The notes under the pieces were generated by a model. The model searched no databases. It was not told where the DNA came from and was given only the letters and a program-made list of their open reading frames with translations. Shown here piece after piece: positions 33,646 through 43,152 of a stretch of DNA of 64,000 nt. Both the position numbers and the translations under genes were made by a program. This DNA comes from Bacteroidia bacterium (lineage in GTDB: Bacteria > Bacteroidota > Bacteroidia > Bacteroidales > CAJPTX01). Position 1 is the first letter of the stretch. Each line of letters opens with the position of its first letter. The stretch lies in the NCBI GenBank assembly GCA_002749065.1, contig PDTX01000003.1, forward strand, positions 81,685 to 145,684, written 5' to 3'.

Positions 33646-35451
33646 ATGGCGATGGAGAAAATGGATATCGTAGCGCAGCTGCAGGCTGAGATACAGGGGG
33701 CTATCAGGGAGCTGCTGGCTCTGGAGGTGCCGTCGGAGACGATACAGGTGACCCCCACCCGCTCGGAGTTCGAGGGCGACTACACGGTGGTGGTCTTCCC
33801 GTGGGTCAAGCAGGCCCGGTGCAAGCCCGAGGAGCTGGGGCATAGGCTGGGCGACTACCTGCTGCAGCACTCGCCCAGCGTGGCGGATGTCAACGTGGTG
33901 AAGGGCTTCCTGAACATGAGCCTGCGCGACGAGTTCCTGACCCTGGCCCTGGCGAGGATGCCCAAGGATGGCACCTTCGGCCTGGCCGCGCCCAATAGCT
34001 CCGGCAGGACGCTCTGCCTGGAGTACTCCTCGCCCAACACCAACAAGCCGCTGCACCTGGGGCATATCCGCAACATCCTGCTGGGGTGGAGCGTGAGCCG
34101 CATCAAGGAGGCCGTGGGCGATAGGGTGGTCATGGTCAACGTGACCAACGACCGGGGGATACACATCTGCAAGTCCATGCTCGCCTGGATGCGCCACGGC
34201 CAGGGCGAAACGCCCCAGAGCAGCGGCATGAAGGGCGATTTCCTCGTGGGGAAGTACTACGTCCTCTTCGAGAAGGACTTCCGCCGGGAGGTGGCCGAGC
34301 TGGTGGCCGGGGGCATGACCGAGGAGGAGGCCAAGGAGGCGGCGCCCAGCATGCGCGAGGCCCAGGAGATGCTGCGGAGGTGGGAGCGGAAGGACCCCGA
34401 GATCTACGCCCTGTGGGAGCGGATGAACAGCTGGGTCTACGCCGGGTTCGAGGTGACCTACCAGACCCTCGGCGTGCATTTCGACAAGATATACTACGAG
34501 TCGGACACCTACATCCTCGGGAAGAGCCTCGTGGAGGACGGGCTGGCCTGCGGGGTGTTCTACCGGCGCGAGGACGGGTCGGTGTGGGCCGACCTGACCG
34601 ACATCGGCCTCGACGAGAAGCTGCTGCTGCGCTCCGACGGCACCTCGGTCTACATGACCCAGGACCTCGGCACGGCCCTCGAGCGCTACAACGAGTTCCG
34701 CTTCGACGACATGACCTACGTGGTGGGCGATGAGCAGAACTACCACTTCCAGGTGCTGCAGATACTCCTCCAGCGCCTGGGCTACGAGTGGGCCTCGCGG
34801 ATATTCCACCTCAGCTACGGCATGGTCGCCCTGCCGGAGGGGAAGATGAAGTCGCGCGAGGGTACGGTGGTCGACGCCGACGACCTCATCGCCTCGGTGG
34901 TGAGCATCGCCCGCGAAACCTCCGACACGCTCGGCAAGCTCAAGGAGGTGGACCCCGCCGACCTGGACGACATACACAGGGCCGTGGGCCTGGGCGCGCT
35001 CAAGTACTTCATCATCAAGGTGGACCCCACCAAGAGCATGGTCTTCGACCCCAAGGAGTCCATCGACTTCAACGGGAATACCGGCCCCTTCATCCAGTAC
35101 ACGCACGCCCGTGCATGCAGCATCCTCCGGCGGATGGAGGGCCAGGTCGAGCCCCTCCTCCCCACGCTGGAGGGCATCAGCTACAGCCCCTTCGAGCGTA
35201 AGCTCATCCGCCGCCTCTACGCCTTCCCGGGCCTCATCCGCCAGGCGGCCAAGGAGCATAGCCCCGCCCTGGTGGCCAACTATACCTACGAGCTGGCCCG
35301 CGAGTTCAACCAGTTCTACCACGAATGCCCCGTGAGCCGCGAGGAGGACCCCAAGCTCAGGAGCATGCGCGTGGAGCTGACCCGGGGCGTGGTCAAGGTG
35401 CTGGCCTCGGCGCTCAGGCTGCTGGGCATACAGGCACCCGAGCGGATGTAG
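33646..35451 (+). CDS. argS: arginyl-tRNA synthetase
   Basis: 601 residues, class I synthetase charging tRNA-Arg. The N-terminal additional domain that contacts the tRNA D-loop (residues 1-115 or so) is followed by the HIGH-type motif SSPNTNKPLHLGHIRN (about residues 128-143) and the KMSK-equivalent GKMKSREGTVV. The C-terminal DALR anticodon-binding domain includes ANYTYELAREFNQFYHECPV. The ATG at 33646 follows AGGGAG. It probably shares transcription with secA and folC. Confidence 0.96.
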   Translation: MAMEKMDIVAQLQAEIQGAIRELLALEVPSETIQVTPTRSEFEGDYTVVVFPWVKQARCKPEELGHRLGDYLLQHSPSVADVNVVKGFLNMSLRDEFLTLALARMPKDGTFGLAAPNSSGRTLCLEYSSPNTNKPLHLGHIRNILLGWSVSRIKEAVGDRVVMVNVTNDRGIHICKSMLAWMRHGQGETPQSSGMKGDFLVGKYYVLFEKDFRREVAELVAGGMTEEEAKEAAPSMREAQEMLRRWERKDPEIYALWERMNSWVYAGFEVTYQTLGVHFDKIYYESDTYILGKSLVEDGLACGVFYRREDGSVWADLTDIGLDEKLLLRSDGTSVYMTQDLGTALERYNEFRFDDMTYVVGDEQNYHFQVLQILLQRLGYEWASRIFHLSYGMVALPEGKMKSREGTVVDADDLIASVVSIARETSDTLGKLKEVDPADLDDIHRAVGLGALKYFIIKVDPTKSMVFDPKESIDFNGNTGPFIQYTHARACSILRRMEGQVEPLLPTLEGISYSPFERKLIRRLYAFPGLIRQAAKEHSPALVANYTYELAREFNQFYHECPVSREEDPKLRSMRVELTRGVVKVLASALRLLGIQAPERM

Positions 35452-35473
35452 CACACTAGCCGATACGCGGCAT

Positions 35474-36787
35474 ATGAACTACGAAGAGACGGTCGGCTAC
35501 ATCATGTCGGCCCTGCCCATGTTTCAGCGTGTGGGGGCCGCGGCCTACAAGCCCAACCTGGACAACTCGCACGCCCTGGACCTATACGATGCCTCCCCCC
35601 ACGAGGATTTCCTCACCATCCACGTGGCGGGCACCAACGGCAAGGGGAGCGTGTCGCACATGCTGGCCGCCATCCTCACCGCCGCGGGCTACCGCACGGG
35701 CCTGCTGACCTCCCCCCACCTGCTGGACTACCGCGAGCGCATACGCGTCGATGGGCAGATGGTCAGCGAGGACTTCATCACCCAGTACGTCGATAGCCAT
35801 CTGGAGGTCTTCGAGGAGATAAGCCCCTCCTTCTTCGAGATGTCGGTCGCCATGGCCTTCAGCTACTTCGCCGACCAGCAGGTCGATATCGCCGTGGTGG
35901 AGGTCGGGATGGGGGGGCGGCTCGACAGCACCAACATCATCAGCCCCACCGTCAGCGTCATCACCAGCATCGGCTACGACCACATGGCCTTCCTCGGGGG
36001 CACCATGGCCGAGATTGCGGGTGAGAAGGCCGGCATCATCAAGCAGAACCGCCCCGTGGTGGTGGGGGCTGTGGACGAGGAGCTCCGCCCCGTCTTCATC
36101 GATAGGGCCAGGGAGATGGGCAGCCCCTACACCTTTGCCCAGGACCGGTGGACGGTGGTGCCCAAGGGCGCATCGGGCGAGAGGCAATGCTTTGACTGCC
36201 TGAACAGCCGGTCGCGCAAGCCCATGGAGATTGTCACCGACCTTCGTGGCATCGTCCAATCGCAGAATTTGGCCACTGTCCTGTGCGTGGTGGACTACCT
36301 CCGCCGCGAGGGGCTACATATTCCGTGGACCATCGTGCAGCAGGGCTTGGGACGGGTGCAGCAGTCCACGGGGCTGGCCGGTCGGTGGCAACCCATCGAC
36401 GAAAAGCCCCTCACCATTGCCGATGTCGCCCATAATCCGCAGGGTATCGCGGCGGTTCTGGCCCAGGTGGAGCAGACCCCGCATGAGGGCTTGCTCTGGG
36501 TGCTGGGCCTATCCGGCGACAAGGATGTCTCCTCCATTCTGGCCATGCTGCCCTCTGAGGCCACCTACTTCTTCACGCGGGCCGGTGTACCCCGGGCCAT
36601 GGATGCGGATGCGCTTCGGGGGGAGGCCACTGGCCACGGGCTCAGGGGGGAGAGCTACCCGGATGTGGCCAGCGCGCTGCGAGCCGCCCGGGAGCGGGCC
36701 CGCCCCGAGGACCTCATCATGGTGGGGGGGAGCGCCTTCGTCGTGGCGGATGCGCTGGCCGCCGGGGTGGGGGAGAGCGGGCTGTGA
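35474..36787 (+). CDS. folC: folylpolyglutamate synthase / dihydrofolate synthase
   Basis: 437 residues, Mur-ligase fold. It adds glutamate to dihydropteroate and/or reduced folates. The P-loop is VAGTNGKGSVSHMLAAIL (about residues 51-68); other marks are the folate-binding TGLLTSPHLLDYRERIRV, EVGMGGRLDSTN with the metal/ATP residues, and TSIGYDHMAFLGGT. The C-terminal domain has the AHNPQG motif in the form DVAHNPQGIAAVL. It lies 22 nt after argS and is convergent, with a 2-nt gap, with the next gene. folA lies at the window's right end, so two folate genes are present but not clustered. Confidence 0.94.
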   Translation: MNYEETVGYIMSALPMFQRVGAAAYKPNLDNSHALDLYDASPHEDFLTIHVAGTNGKGSVSHMLAAILTAAGYRTGLLTSPHLLDYRERIRVDGQMVSEDFITQYVDSHLEVFEEISPSFFEMSVAMAFSYFADQQVDIAVVEVGMGGRLDSTNIISPTVSVITSIGYDHMAFLGGTMAEIAGEKAGIIKQNRPVVVGAVDEELRPVFIDRAREMGSPYTFAQDRWTVVPKGASGERQCFDCLNSRSRKPMEIVTDLRGIVQSQNLATVLCVVDYLRREGLHIPWTIVQQGLGRVQQSTGLAGRWQPIDEKPLTIADVAHNPQGIAAVLAQVEQTPHEGLLWVLGLSGDKDVSSILAMLPSEATYFFTRAGVPRAMDADALRGEATGHGLRGESYPDVASALRAARERARPEDLIMVGGSAFVVADALAAGVGESGL

Positions 36788-36789
36788 GG

Positions 36790-38352
36790 TCAGAACTCCG
36801 TCCAGATGGTCTTGTCGTCCTCGCTGTAGCGTAGCTGGAAGGCCATCGGGGCATCGGCCACGGCCTTTCGGGCGAGCTCCAGCGCTAGGCGTACGTGGTC
36901 GGCCACGTTTGCGGCATCGGTGTAGCTCAGGTAGAGGGTGATGGTGCGGCGGGCGTTGTCGTGTACGTGTAGCCGGGCGGGGCAGTCGTCCCAGCTGTTG
37001 GGGAGCTCGAGGGCGTACTGCTCGCCGCTCGCCTCCATGATGGGGGGGATGATGCGCTCCAGCTCGAGCTGCACATTCCGCCGTCGCTGGATTTCGAGGT
37101 ACTCCGGCGTGCTGGCCTGCTTTTCCTGCTCGAGCGCGTAGCTGGCCAGGCGGGGTATGATGTCGGCTAGCTGCTCGAAGGGGGGTAGGGGGAGAACCTC
37201 CAGCATGTTCTGCCTGAATAGGTAGTGCCGGGGTTCGTGTAGCATGATGGTTTCCCAGCCACGCCATGTGGAGAGCGCTACGTACTCCTCATCGATTATG
37301 AGGAATTCGCGCCCCTGCTGCGAGTAGGTGATGGTGGGGATGTGCCTGTATCCATGGCTGCTGACGGACTGGTCGAGGCCGGGGATTTTGAGCTCTGCGA
37401 GCCCCTCGAGCTGCTCCTTCGTGTACCTGGGCCTGAGGCGGAAGTAGTCCATGCGGTCCGGGGGGAAGAGCTGGGCGAGGCGCTTGAGCTCCTCCCGCTG
37501 GTAGTCCAGCAGCTGGGGGCTATTCCCCTGCCCGGGGAAGTTGAGCTTGCTGCGGTGGGTCTGCCCCCAGCCAATATGCTCGCGGACATAGCCTATCCCC
37601 AGGGGGAGGGGGCTCTCGGCCAGCAGCCCATCGAGTATTGCCAGGGTGGGGAGGAGGTGCTTGGCCTTCTGGACGAAGCTGCTGTAGGGGAGGCGTAGCT
37701 CCGCGCGCTGCCGCTCGTTGAGGCGCACGCGTAGCACCTCGCTCTTCTGCTCGCTGCGGAGGTGGTGGGCGTACCGCTTGGTGGCGAGCAGGCTCTTGGC
37801 CATGACGCCGACGCTCCCCGTGGCCACGCTGCGGATTTTCGCCTCCTTGAGCTGCTCGTGCTTTTTGCCGTTCAGGGCTAGCATCCCCTCGGTGCAGAAG
37901 CGGGCGTAGCGGGGTAGCATCAGCCGGAGGAGATCGAGGGAGAAGATGCGCTCATCCTGGGTGTAGCTCCCGCCGAAGAAGGGGCGGAAGTGGGGGCTGT
38001 AGTGGCTGAGGCGCAGCACGAGGTACCCGTCGATGCTGTAGTCGATGCGCTTAATCCGGCGCTCCTCGCCCTTCTTGGCAGGGTAGTGGTGCACCTTGAC
38101 CTCCAGGTCCGGGGTTGGGCAGCTGAGCAGGGCCTGGAGCATCTCGTCGGTGCGCTCGAGGTCCTCGCCACTGTTGTGGTAGCGCCTGGGCCTTCGGGCT
38201 TGCTCCGCCCGCCCCAGCTCCCGCCCCAGCTCGGCGACCAGCTGCCTGAGGGCCGCCCGCCAGTGGCGCTTGTCGCTACCCTGGGCCTTCTGCAGACGGG
38301 CGGCGGTGAAGCTGGCCAGCTCCTCGGGGGTGAGTGGGGGGTGCTTGTCCAT
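36790..38352 (-). CDS. hypothetical protein, 520 aa, not recognised
   Basis: 520 residues, no family recognised. No signal peptide or membrane segment; the protein is charged and rich in Arg, Glu and Leu, so probably cytoplasmic. The N-terminal 60 residues are helical and basic. Local features are a YSIDGYLVLRLSHYSPHFRPFFGGSY segment (split here: YSIDGYLVLRLSHY and FRPFFGGSY), a Lys/Arg-rich helix around KKHEQLKEAKIRS, HIGWGQTHRSKLNFPGQG and, near the end, a region predicted as helix-strand with RTITLYLSYTDAANVADHV. No nuclease, ATPase or transferase motif is evident. Codon use is typical of the genome, with good third-position GC, so it is a real gene. It has a candidate promoter box and an 11-bp inverted repeat upstream. 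It is convergent with folC. Confidence 0.6.
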   Translation of the reverse strand: MDKHPPLTPEELASFTAARLQKAQGSDKRHWRAALRQLVAELGRELGRAEQARRPRRYHNSGEDLERTDEMLQALLSCPTPDLEVKVHHYPAKKGEERRIKRIDYSIDGYLVLRLSHYSPHFRPFFGGSYTQDERIFSLDLLRLMLPRYARFCTEGMLALNGKKHEQLKEAKIRSVATGSVGVMAKSLLATKRYAHHLRSEQKSEVLRVRLNERQRAELRLPYSSFVQKAKHLLPTLAILDGLLAESPLPLGIGYVREHIGWGQTHRSKLNFPGQGNSPQLLDYQREELKRLAQLFPPDRMDYFRLRPRYTKEQLEGLAELKIPGLDQSVSSHGYRHIPTITYSQQGREFLIIDEEYVALSTWRGWETIMLHEPRHYLFRQNMLEVLPLPPFEQLADIIPRLASYALEQEKQASTPEYLEIQRRRNVQLELERIIPPIMEASGEQYALELPNSWDDCPARLHVHDNARRTITLYLSYTDAANVADHVRLALELARKAVADAPMAFQLRYSEDDKTIWTEF

Positions 38353-38369
38353 GGCCTTGGGCTTTGCCG

Positions 38370-38377
38370 CGAAGGTG
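38370..38377 (-). promoter_or_regulatory. possible -7 box CACCTTCG for the 520-aa orphan
   Basis: On the minus strand CACCTTCG lies 17 nt before the ATG at 38352. It differs from the local TACCTTCG boxes at the first base. The near arm of an 11-bp inverted repeat (38390-38400) lies just upstream. Confidence 0.35.
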
Positions 38378-38389
38378 GGGGATTTCCGT

Positions 38390-38446
38390 TCCGATTATGG
38401 CCTACACTCCCTTTTTCAGGTCCCTCCCCTCATCACCATAATCGGA
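38390..38446. repeat. 11-bp perfect inverted repeat upstream of the orphan gene
   Basis: TCCGATTATGG (38390-38400) and CCATAATCGGA (38436-38446) are exact reverse complements 35 nt apart, in the 113-nt spacer between the TPR gene stop and the orphan gene. The arms could be two operator half-sites that bind a looping or extended regulator, or a long-loop RNA hairpin at the end of the TPR transcript. Confidence 0.55.
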
Positions 38447-38465
38447 GTGGATGTGGCCGGGTTGC

Positions 38466-39821
38466 CTATTCCCCCGGCGCGACCCCGCCCTCCAGCATCT
38501 TCTTCACCTTCTCGTACTTCTCCATCATCCCCTTCTCGGCGCGGAAGCGGAAGTAGAGCTTCTTCAGGAGGTTGAGCGAGTTCCCGTGGCCGGGTATGAG
38601 CTCGCAGACCTTCTCGGCCAGCGGGATGCACTTGCGGTACTCGGCCTGCGCCTCCGCCTGGAGCTTATCGTAGCCCTTCGTGTCGCTCGAGGGCAGCTTC
38701 GCGGCCTGGTCCGACAGGTCCACAGCGTGGTTGTAGTGCAGCACGGCCATGTTGTAGTACGCGTCGGGGTAGTTGGGCACGATGGCCACGGCCTGCTGGT
38801 AGGCGGCCTCCGAGGCTTTCATGTCGCCCAGCTCGTCGTAGACTATCCCCTTGGCGAAGTAGAGGCTCGCATTCTTCGGGCTCTTGGCCAGCGCCCGGTC
38901 TATGAGCTCGATCACCCCCTGCGAGTCCTCCTTGTGCTTGATGTTGTACTCCACCAGCTGCATGAGCACGCACTGCGCCTCGGGGAACAGCCCCACGCCC
39001 CGCATGAGCATCTGCTTGCCCTTGGCCCCCTGGCCGCAGAGCTCGGCCGCCTCGAAGTACAGGCAGTATACCTGCCCCTTATTCGTGTAGCCCGCGTTGA
39101 TGGCCTTCTCCAGGTAGCCCATGGCCGGCGCGTACTGCTTGTCCTTCAGGAGCATGATGCCCGTGTAGTAGCTGAGCGTGGAGTCCACCTGGGCCCTGCC
39201 GGTGATGGAGTCCACGGCCAGCGCCCGGGCGAAGTGGCCGACGGCCCCCTTGTAGTCCAGCTGCTTGCTGGCGTTTATCCCCGAGGCGATGGAGGCCCTG
39301 CGGATGGCCTCGTAGCCCTGGGCGATACGCTTGTCCTTCACCCCCTCCTGGCTCAGGCTGGCGGCCCGCCCGTAGGCCCGCATCGCGCTGTCGAGCGGCG
39401 AGGGGAGCACCGCCTTCTTCACCCGGTAGAAGTCCAGCTTGTCCTCCGTGCCATCGGCCTTGCGACTGAAGTAGAAGTCGGTCTTTGCGGTCGACCACAG
39501 CACGTAGTCCCCGCCGTGGATATGGAGGGCCTTACGCTCCTCCGGCTCGCCGATGGCTGCGCTGAACTCCCGCGTCCCCACGCCCATGCCAAGGCCCTGT
39601 AGGGGCGCCTCATAGGCCTCCATCATCAGCTCGCCCCGCTTGCGCCAGGTCTTCTCCCGGGCCGCGTACTTCGGCTTGGCGATGTCCCCGTCGCTGGAGG
39701 CAATCCGCCGCTCCAGGCGCGGGTAGTCCCCCTGGGCAAAGGCCGAAGCCCCCAGGACCAGCATCAGGAAAACCCCAGTCCCAATGCGTCTCGAAATGCT
39801 TATCCCTGAAACTCGTAGCAT
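38466..39821 (-). CDS. secreted TPR protein downstream of gyrA
   Basis: 451 residues with a signal peptide (residues 12-29, ending ASAFA-QG). About four to six TPR-like units occupy residues 125-400 (AVGHFARALAVDS, YAPAMGYLEKAINAGYTNKG, NASLYFAKGIVYDELGDMKASEAAY cut here at 20). The N-terminal 110 residues have a separate character, with RKRGELMMEAYEAPLQGLGMG. The gene lies 45 nt downstream of gyrA on the same strand, an arrangement seen in other Bacteroidales, and is probably co-transcribed with it. The periplasmic function is unknown. Confidence 0.8.
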   Translation of the reverse strand: MLRVSGISISRRIGTGVFLMLVLGASAFAQGDYPRLERRIASSDGDIAKPKYAAREKTWRKRGELMMEAYEAPLQGLGMGVGTREFSAAIGEPEERKALHIHGGDYVLWSTAKTDFYFSRKADGTEDKLDFYRVKKAVLPSPLDSAMRAYGRAASLSQEGVKDKRIAQGYEAIRRASIASGINASKQLDYKGAVGHFARALAVDSITGRAQVDSTLSYYTGIMLLKDKQYAPAMGYLEKAINAGYTNKGQVYCLYFEAAELCGQGAKGKQMLMRGVGLFPEAQCVLMQLVEYNIKHKEDSQGVIELIDRALAKSPKNASLYFAKGIVYDELGDMKASEAAYQQAVAIVPNYPDAYYNMAVLHYNHAVDLSDQAAKLPSSDTKGYDKLQAEAQAEYRKCIPLAEKVCELIPGHGNSLNLLKKLYFRFRAEKGMMEKYEKVKKMLEGGVAPGE

Positions 39822-39866
39822 GACTCTCCTCCTTGTGCTTTGGTTGGAAATATCGCCGTACGGAGC

Positions 39867-42407
39867 CTACTCCTCCCCGCCTTCAGCCGCGTGGCTCAGC
39901 TCCGAGGGGCTCTGCCCTTCCACCTCCCCATCCGTCGGCCCCTCGTCCTCATCCTCCTCGGCCGACACGGGCGAGATGGAGGCTATCGTGTCGTTCTTCC
40001 CCAGCGCGATGCAGTGCACGCCCTTCGTATTGCGGCTCACCAGCGGGGTCTGCGATACGGGGAAGCGGATGATCACCCCGTTCTTGGAGATGATCATCAG
40101 GTGCTCCTCGTCGCTCACCAGGCTGATGTTCACCAGCATCCCGGCCTTCTCCACGTTCATCGTCTTGACGCCCTTGCCCCCCCGGTGGATTATGCGGTAC
40201 TCGCTCACCTCCGACCGCTTGCAGTAGCCCTCGTCCGACACCACCAGCAGCCGGCGGGGGTCGTCGGCCGCGTGGCTCACCATGCCGATGACGAAGTCCC
40301 CCTCGGCCAGGTCCATCCCCCGCACGCCCATGCTCTTGCGCGAGAGCACCCGCAGCGCGTCCTCCCTGAAGCGGATGGCCATCCCCCCGTGCGAGGCGAG
40401 GATGAGCTCGCTCTGCCCGTCGGTCAGCACCGCGTCGAGCAGCTCGTCCTCCTCGCGGATGGCCACGGCGATCAGGCCGTTGGTCCGTGGGCGCGAGTAG
40501 TCCGTCAGGCAGGTCTTCTTGACCACCCCGCTCTTGGTGCACATGATGACGTAGTGCGAGTCGGTGTACTCCCTGTCGTTCAGGTGGCGCACGTTCAGGA
40601 TGGCGCGCACCGTGTCGTCCTGCTCGATGTTGATGAGGTTCTGCAGCGAGCGCCCCTTCGTGTTCCGCGCCCCCTCGGGCACGTCGTACACCTTCAGCCA
40701 GTAGCACAGGCCCTTCTCCGTGAAGAAGATGAGCGTGTTGTGCATGGTGGTGTTGTAGAGGTGCTCTATGAAGTCCTCCTCGCGGGTGGCCGAGCCCTTG
40801 GCCCCGCGCCCGCCCCGCCGCTGCGAGCGGTACTCGGCCAGGTTGGTCCGCTTGATGTAGCCCAGGTGCGAGAGCGTGATGACCACGTCGTCGTCGGGGT
40901 AGAAGTCCTCCGGGCTGAACTCCTCGGCCGTGGGGATGATCTCGGTGCGCCGCCCGTCGCCGTACTTGGCCTTCACCTCCTGCAGCTCCTCCTTCATCAC
41001 GCTGTCCTGCAGGGCCTTGTCCTCCAGCAGCTGGTTCAGGTAGGCGATGCGCTCGGCCAGCTCCTGGTGCTCGGCCCGCAGCTTGTCGCGCTCGAGGCCG
41101 GTGAGCGCCCGCAGCCGCATGTCCACTATGGCCTGCGACTGCAGCTCCGAGAGGCCGAAGCTGGCCTGCAGCTGGTCCATGGCCTCCCGCGGGCTCTGCG
41201 ACGCGCGGATGATGCGTATCACCTCGTCGATGTGGTCGAGCGCGATCAGCAGCCCCTCCAGGATGTGCATCCGCTCCATAGCCTTCTTGAGCTCGAAGCG
41301 GGTCCGGCGCATCACCACCTCGTGGCGGTGCAGGACGAACTGGGCAATCATGTCCTTGAGGTTCAGCAGCCGCGGCCGGCCGTCCACCAGGGCGATGTTG
41401 TTGACCGAGAAGGACGACTGCAGGGCCGTCTGCTTGTAGAGGTTGTTGAGCACCACGTTGGCCACCGCGTCGCGCTTGAGCAGGATGACGATGCGCATCC
41501 CGTTGCGGTCGCTCTCGTCGTTGATGTAGCTGATGCCCTCTATCTTCTTCTCGTTGACCAGCTCGGCGATTCGCCGTATGAGGTCGGCCTTGTTCACCTG
41601 GTAGGGTATCTCCGTCACCACGATGCGCAGCCGCCCCGTCTTGGTCTCGTCAATCTCGGCCCTGGAGCGCACCACGATGCGCCCCCGCCCCGTGCGGAAG
41701 GCCTCGCGCACCCCGTCCATGCCGTAGACCATGGCCCCGGTGGGGAAGTCCGGCCCCTTGACGTGCTCCATCAGGCCGTCCACGTCGATGTCGCGGTTGT
41801 CGATGTAGGCGCAGGTCGCGTCTATCACCTCGCCCAGGTTGTGGGGCGCCATGTTGGTGGCCATCCCCACCGCGATGCCCGAGGCCCCGTTCACCAGCAG
41901 CAGGGGCACCCGGGTGGGCAGCACGGTGGGCTCGGTGGTCTCCTCGTCGAAGTTCGGCATGAAGTCCACCGTGTCCATGTCGATGTCGCGCATCACCTCC
42001 TCGGTAATCCGCTCCATGGCCGCCTCGGTGTACCGCATGGCCGCCGGGCCGTCGCCATCCACCGAGCCGAAGTTCCCCTGCCCCTTCACCAGCTCGTAGC
42101 GCAACGACCACGGCTGGGCCATACGCACCAGCGCATCGTACACCGAGCTGTCCCCGTGGGGGTGGTACTTACCGATCACGTCCCCCACGATGCGGGCCGA
42201 CTTCTTGGTCCCCGAGGCGGCGTTCAGCCCCAGCTTCTGCATCGCGAAGAGCACCCGCCGGTGCACCGGCTTGAGACCATCGCGCGCATCGGGCAGCGCG
42301 CGCGAAACAATCACAGACATCGCATAGTCGATATACGAAGTCTTCATCTGGTTCTCTATGTCGACACGCTGGATGCGCTCCAAAGAATGCTGCTCCTCCA
42401 TACCCAT
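39867..42407 (-). CDS. gyrA: DNA gyrase subunit A
   Basis: 846 residues. It is the breakage-reunion subunit of gyrase. The catalytic Tyr is residue 126 in AAMRYTE. The quinolone-determining region reads [18 protein letters not shown], keeping the Ser and Asp that correspond to E. coli Ser83 and Asp87, so no classic fluoroquinolone-resistance substitution is present there. The GyrA-box [10 protein letters not shown], which marks gyrase rather than topoisomerase IV, lies at the start of the C-terminal pinwheel, followed by an acidic tail ([13 protein letters not shown]). A TATCTTTG box lies upstream. gyrB is 8 kb away on the opposite strand. Confidence 0.97.
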   Translation of the reverse strand: MGMEEQHSLERIQRVDIENQMKTSYIDYAMSVIVSRALPDARDGLKPVHRRVLFAMQKLGLNAASGTKKSARIVGDVIGKYHPHGDSSVYDALVRMAQPWSLRYELVKGQGNFGSVDGDGPAAMRYTEAAMERITEEVMRDIDMDTVDFMPNFDEETTEPTVLPTRVPLLLVNGASGIAVGMATNMAPHNLGEVIDATCAYIDNRDIDVDGLMEHVKGPDFPTGAMVYGMDGVREAFRTGRGRIVVRSRAEIDETKTGRLRIVVTEIPYQVNKADLIRRIAELVNEKKIEGISYINDESDRNGMRIVILLKRDAVANVVLNNLYKQTALQSSFSVNNIALVDGRPRLLNLKDMIAQFVLHRHEVVMRRTRFELKKAMERMHILEGLLIALDHIDEVIRIIRASQSPREAMDQLQASFGLSELQSQAIVDMRLRALTGLERDKLRAEHQELAERIAYLNQLLEDKALQDSVMKEELQEVKAKYGDGRRTEIIPTAEEFSPEDFYPDDDVVITLSHLGYIKRTNLAEYRSQRRGGRGAKGSATREEDFIEHLYNTTMHNTLIFFTEKGLCYWLKVYDVPEGARNTKGRSLQNLINIEQDDTVRAILNVRHLNDREYTDSHYVIMCTKSGVVKKTCLTDYSRPRTNGLIAVAIREEDELLDAVLTDGQSELILASHGGMAIRFREDALRVLSRKSMGVRGMDLAEGDFVIGMVSHAADDPRRLLVVSDEGYCKRSEVSEYRIIHRGGKGVKTMNVEKAGMLVNISLVSDEEHLMIISKNGVIIRFPVSQTPLVSRNTKGVHCIALGKNDTIASISPVSAEEDEDEGPTDGEVEGQSPSELSHAAEGGEE

Positions 42408-42462
42408 TATTTACCGGTCGCACGTAACCCTGCAACCCGCACTTTACGTTTATAACCAGGCG

Positions 42463-42470
42463 CAAAGATA
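42463..42470 (-). promoter_or_regulatory. -7 box TATCTTTG for gyrA
   Basis: On the minus strand TATCTTTG matches TAnnTTTG exactly and lies 55 nt before the gyrA ATG. A CTTG 21 nt upstream could be the -33 element. Confidence 0.6.
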
Positions 42471-42618
42471 ACAAATTACGGGCGAAACGCGCAAGAATTT
42501 CCCCGGGCCTCGTCCTGCATGCGCCCCTGCTCGTGGTCTCGTCGCCCGCCCGCTGGCCCAGCCCTCCCCCCTCCGCGCGCAAATATCCCCGGATGCCCCG
42601 CGAATCATCAAAAAATTC

Positions 42619-42626
42619 TACCTTTG
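42619..42626 (+). promoter_or_regulatory. -7 box TACCTTTG for the bactofilin gene
   Basis: A perfect TACCTTTG, followed by C, lies 133 nt before the ATG at 42760, giving a leader of about 130 nt that is GC-rich and can fold. No -33 TTTG is seen. Confidence 0.55.
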
Positions 42627-42759
42627 CATCCCACCAGGGGCGGAGCCTCGCCGAGGCGGGCGCGTCCGTAGCCCCCGGGCTTGCCCCGCGGGCCGGGGTA
42701 TGCGAGCTTGGAGAATAACGTAACCTATTTGTATCTACGAAATAGAACACACCAAAAAC

Positions 42760-43137
42760 ATGGCAAAGGGGAACGAACCACAGACGGCCAACGTGAGCCT
42801 CATCGGTACTGGCACGGAAATCAAGGGGGAGATTAAATGCGCGGGCGACCTGCGCGTCGACGGCTCGGTCGTTGGCAACCTCCAGGTCAAGGGCAAGCTC
42901 GTGATTGGTGAGGGGGGCTTCGTCCAGGGCGAGGTCGTGTGCTCCCATGCGGACATCTCCGGCGAGCTGCAGGGGAAAATCCTGGTGGCCGAAATCCTAG
43001 CCCTCAAGAGCAGCTCCAAGTTCACCGGCGAGATCAGCGCCAAGCGGCTCAGCATAGAGCCCGGCAGCCAGTTCAACGGCTCCTGCCAGATGGGTCAGAC
43101 CAACCTCCCGAGGGAAACGCCCCAGCCGCAGCAGTAG
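42760..43137 (+). CDS. bactofilin (polymer-forming cytoskeletal protein)
   Basis: 125 residues. Bactofilins polymerise head to tail into filaments that scaffold envelope enzymes. The whole protein is a right-handed beta-helix of short hydrophobic strands with Gly turns: SLIGTGTEIKGEIKCAGDLR, VDGSVVGNLQVKGKLVIGEGG and VQGEVVCSHADISGELQGKI show the roughly 18-residue repeat. Short disordered tails (KGNEPQTAN and the Pro/Gln-rich end) are typical. It is followed after 15 nt by a small membrane protein gene, as in Bacteroidetes loci that normally lead into the F0 ATP synthase genes. Confidence 0.92.
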   Translation: MAKGNEPQTANVSLIGTGTEIKGEIKCAGDLRVDGSVVGNLQVKGKLVIGEGGFVQGEVVCSHADISGELQGKILVAEILALKSSSKFTGEISAKRLSIEPGSQFNGSCQMGQTNLPRETPQPQQ

Positions 43138-43152
43138 CACCCAGCCCGACGC

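Larger units (their letters stand above)
42408..42759. other. 352-nt divergent promoter region, gyrA/bactofilin
   Basis: No convincing coding sequence. It holds the gyrA promoter box (42463-42470, minus strand) and the bactofilin box (42619-42626, plus strand). Between 42650 and 42710 lies a GC-rich leader with small self-complementary runs (GCCTCG-C-CGAGGC and GCCCCGC/GCGGGCCGGGG-type). A 61-codon frame at 42533-42718 has no start signal and was not called. Confidence 0.6.

Noticed and set aside
33367..35454. 695-codon minus-strand frame across argS
   Set aside because: Antisense shadow of argS and the 3' end of secA; no start signal and no family resemblance.
42010..42170. Possible fluoroquinolone-resistance change in gyrA
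   Set aside because: The residues matching E. coli Ser83 and Asp87 are Ser and Asp; only the neighbouring Ala84 position is Ser, which is common in Bacteroidetes.
39840..42455. 871-codon open frame on the plus strand across gyrA
   Set aside because: It is antisense to a certain gyrA; the high third-position GC of gyrA keeps the opposite strand free of stops. Composition (Val/Leu/His/Arg-rich) is that of a shadow.
42533..42718. 61-codon frame in the gyrA-bactofilin gap
   Set aside because: It runs through the bactofilin promoter box and has no ribosome site or recognisable sequence.
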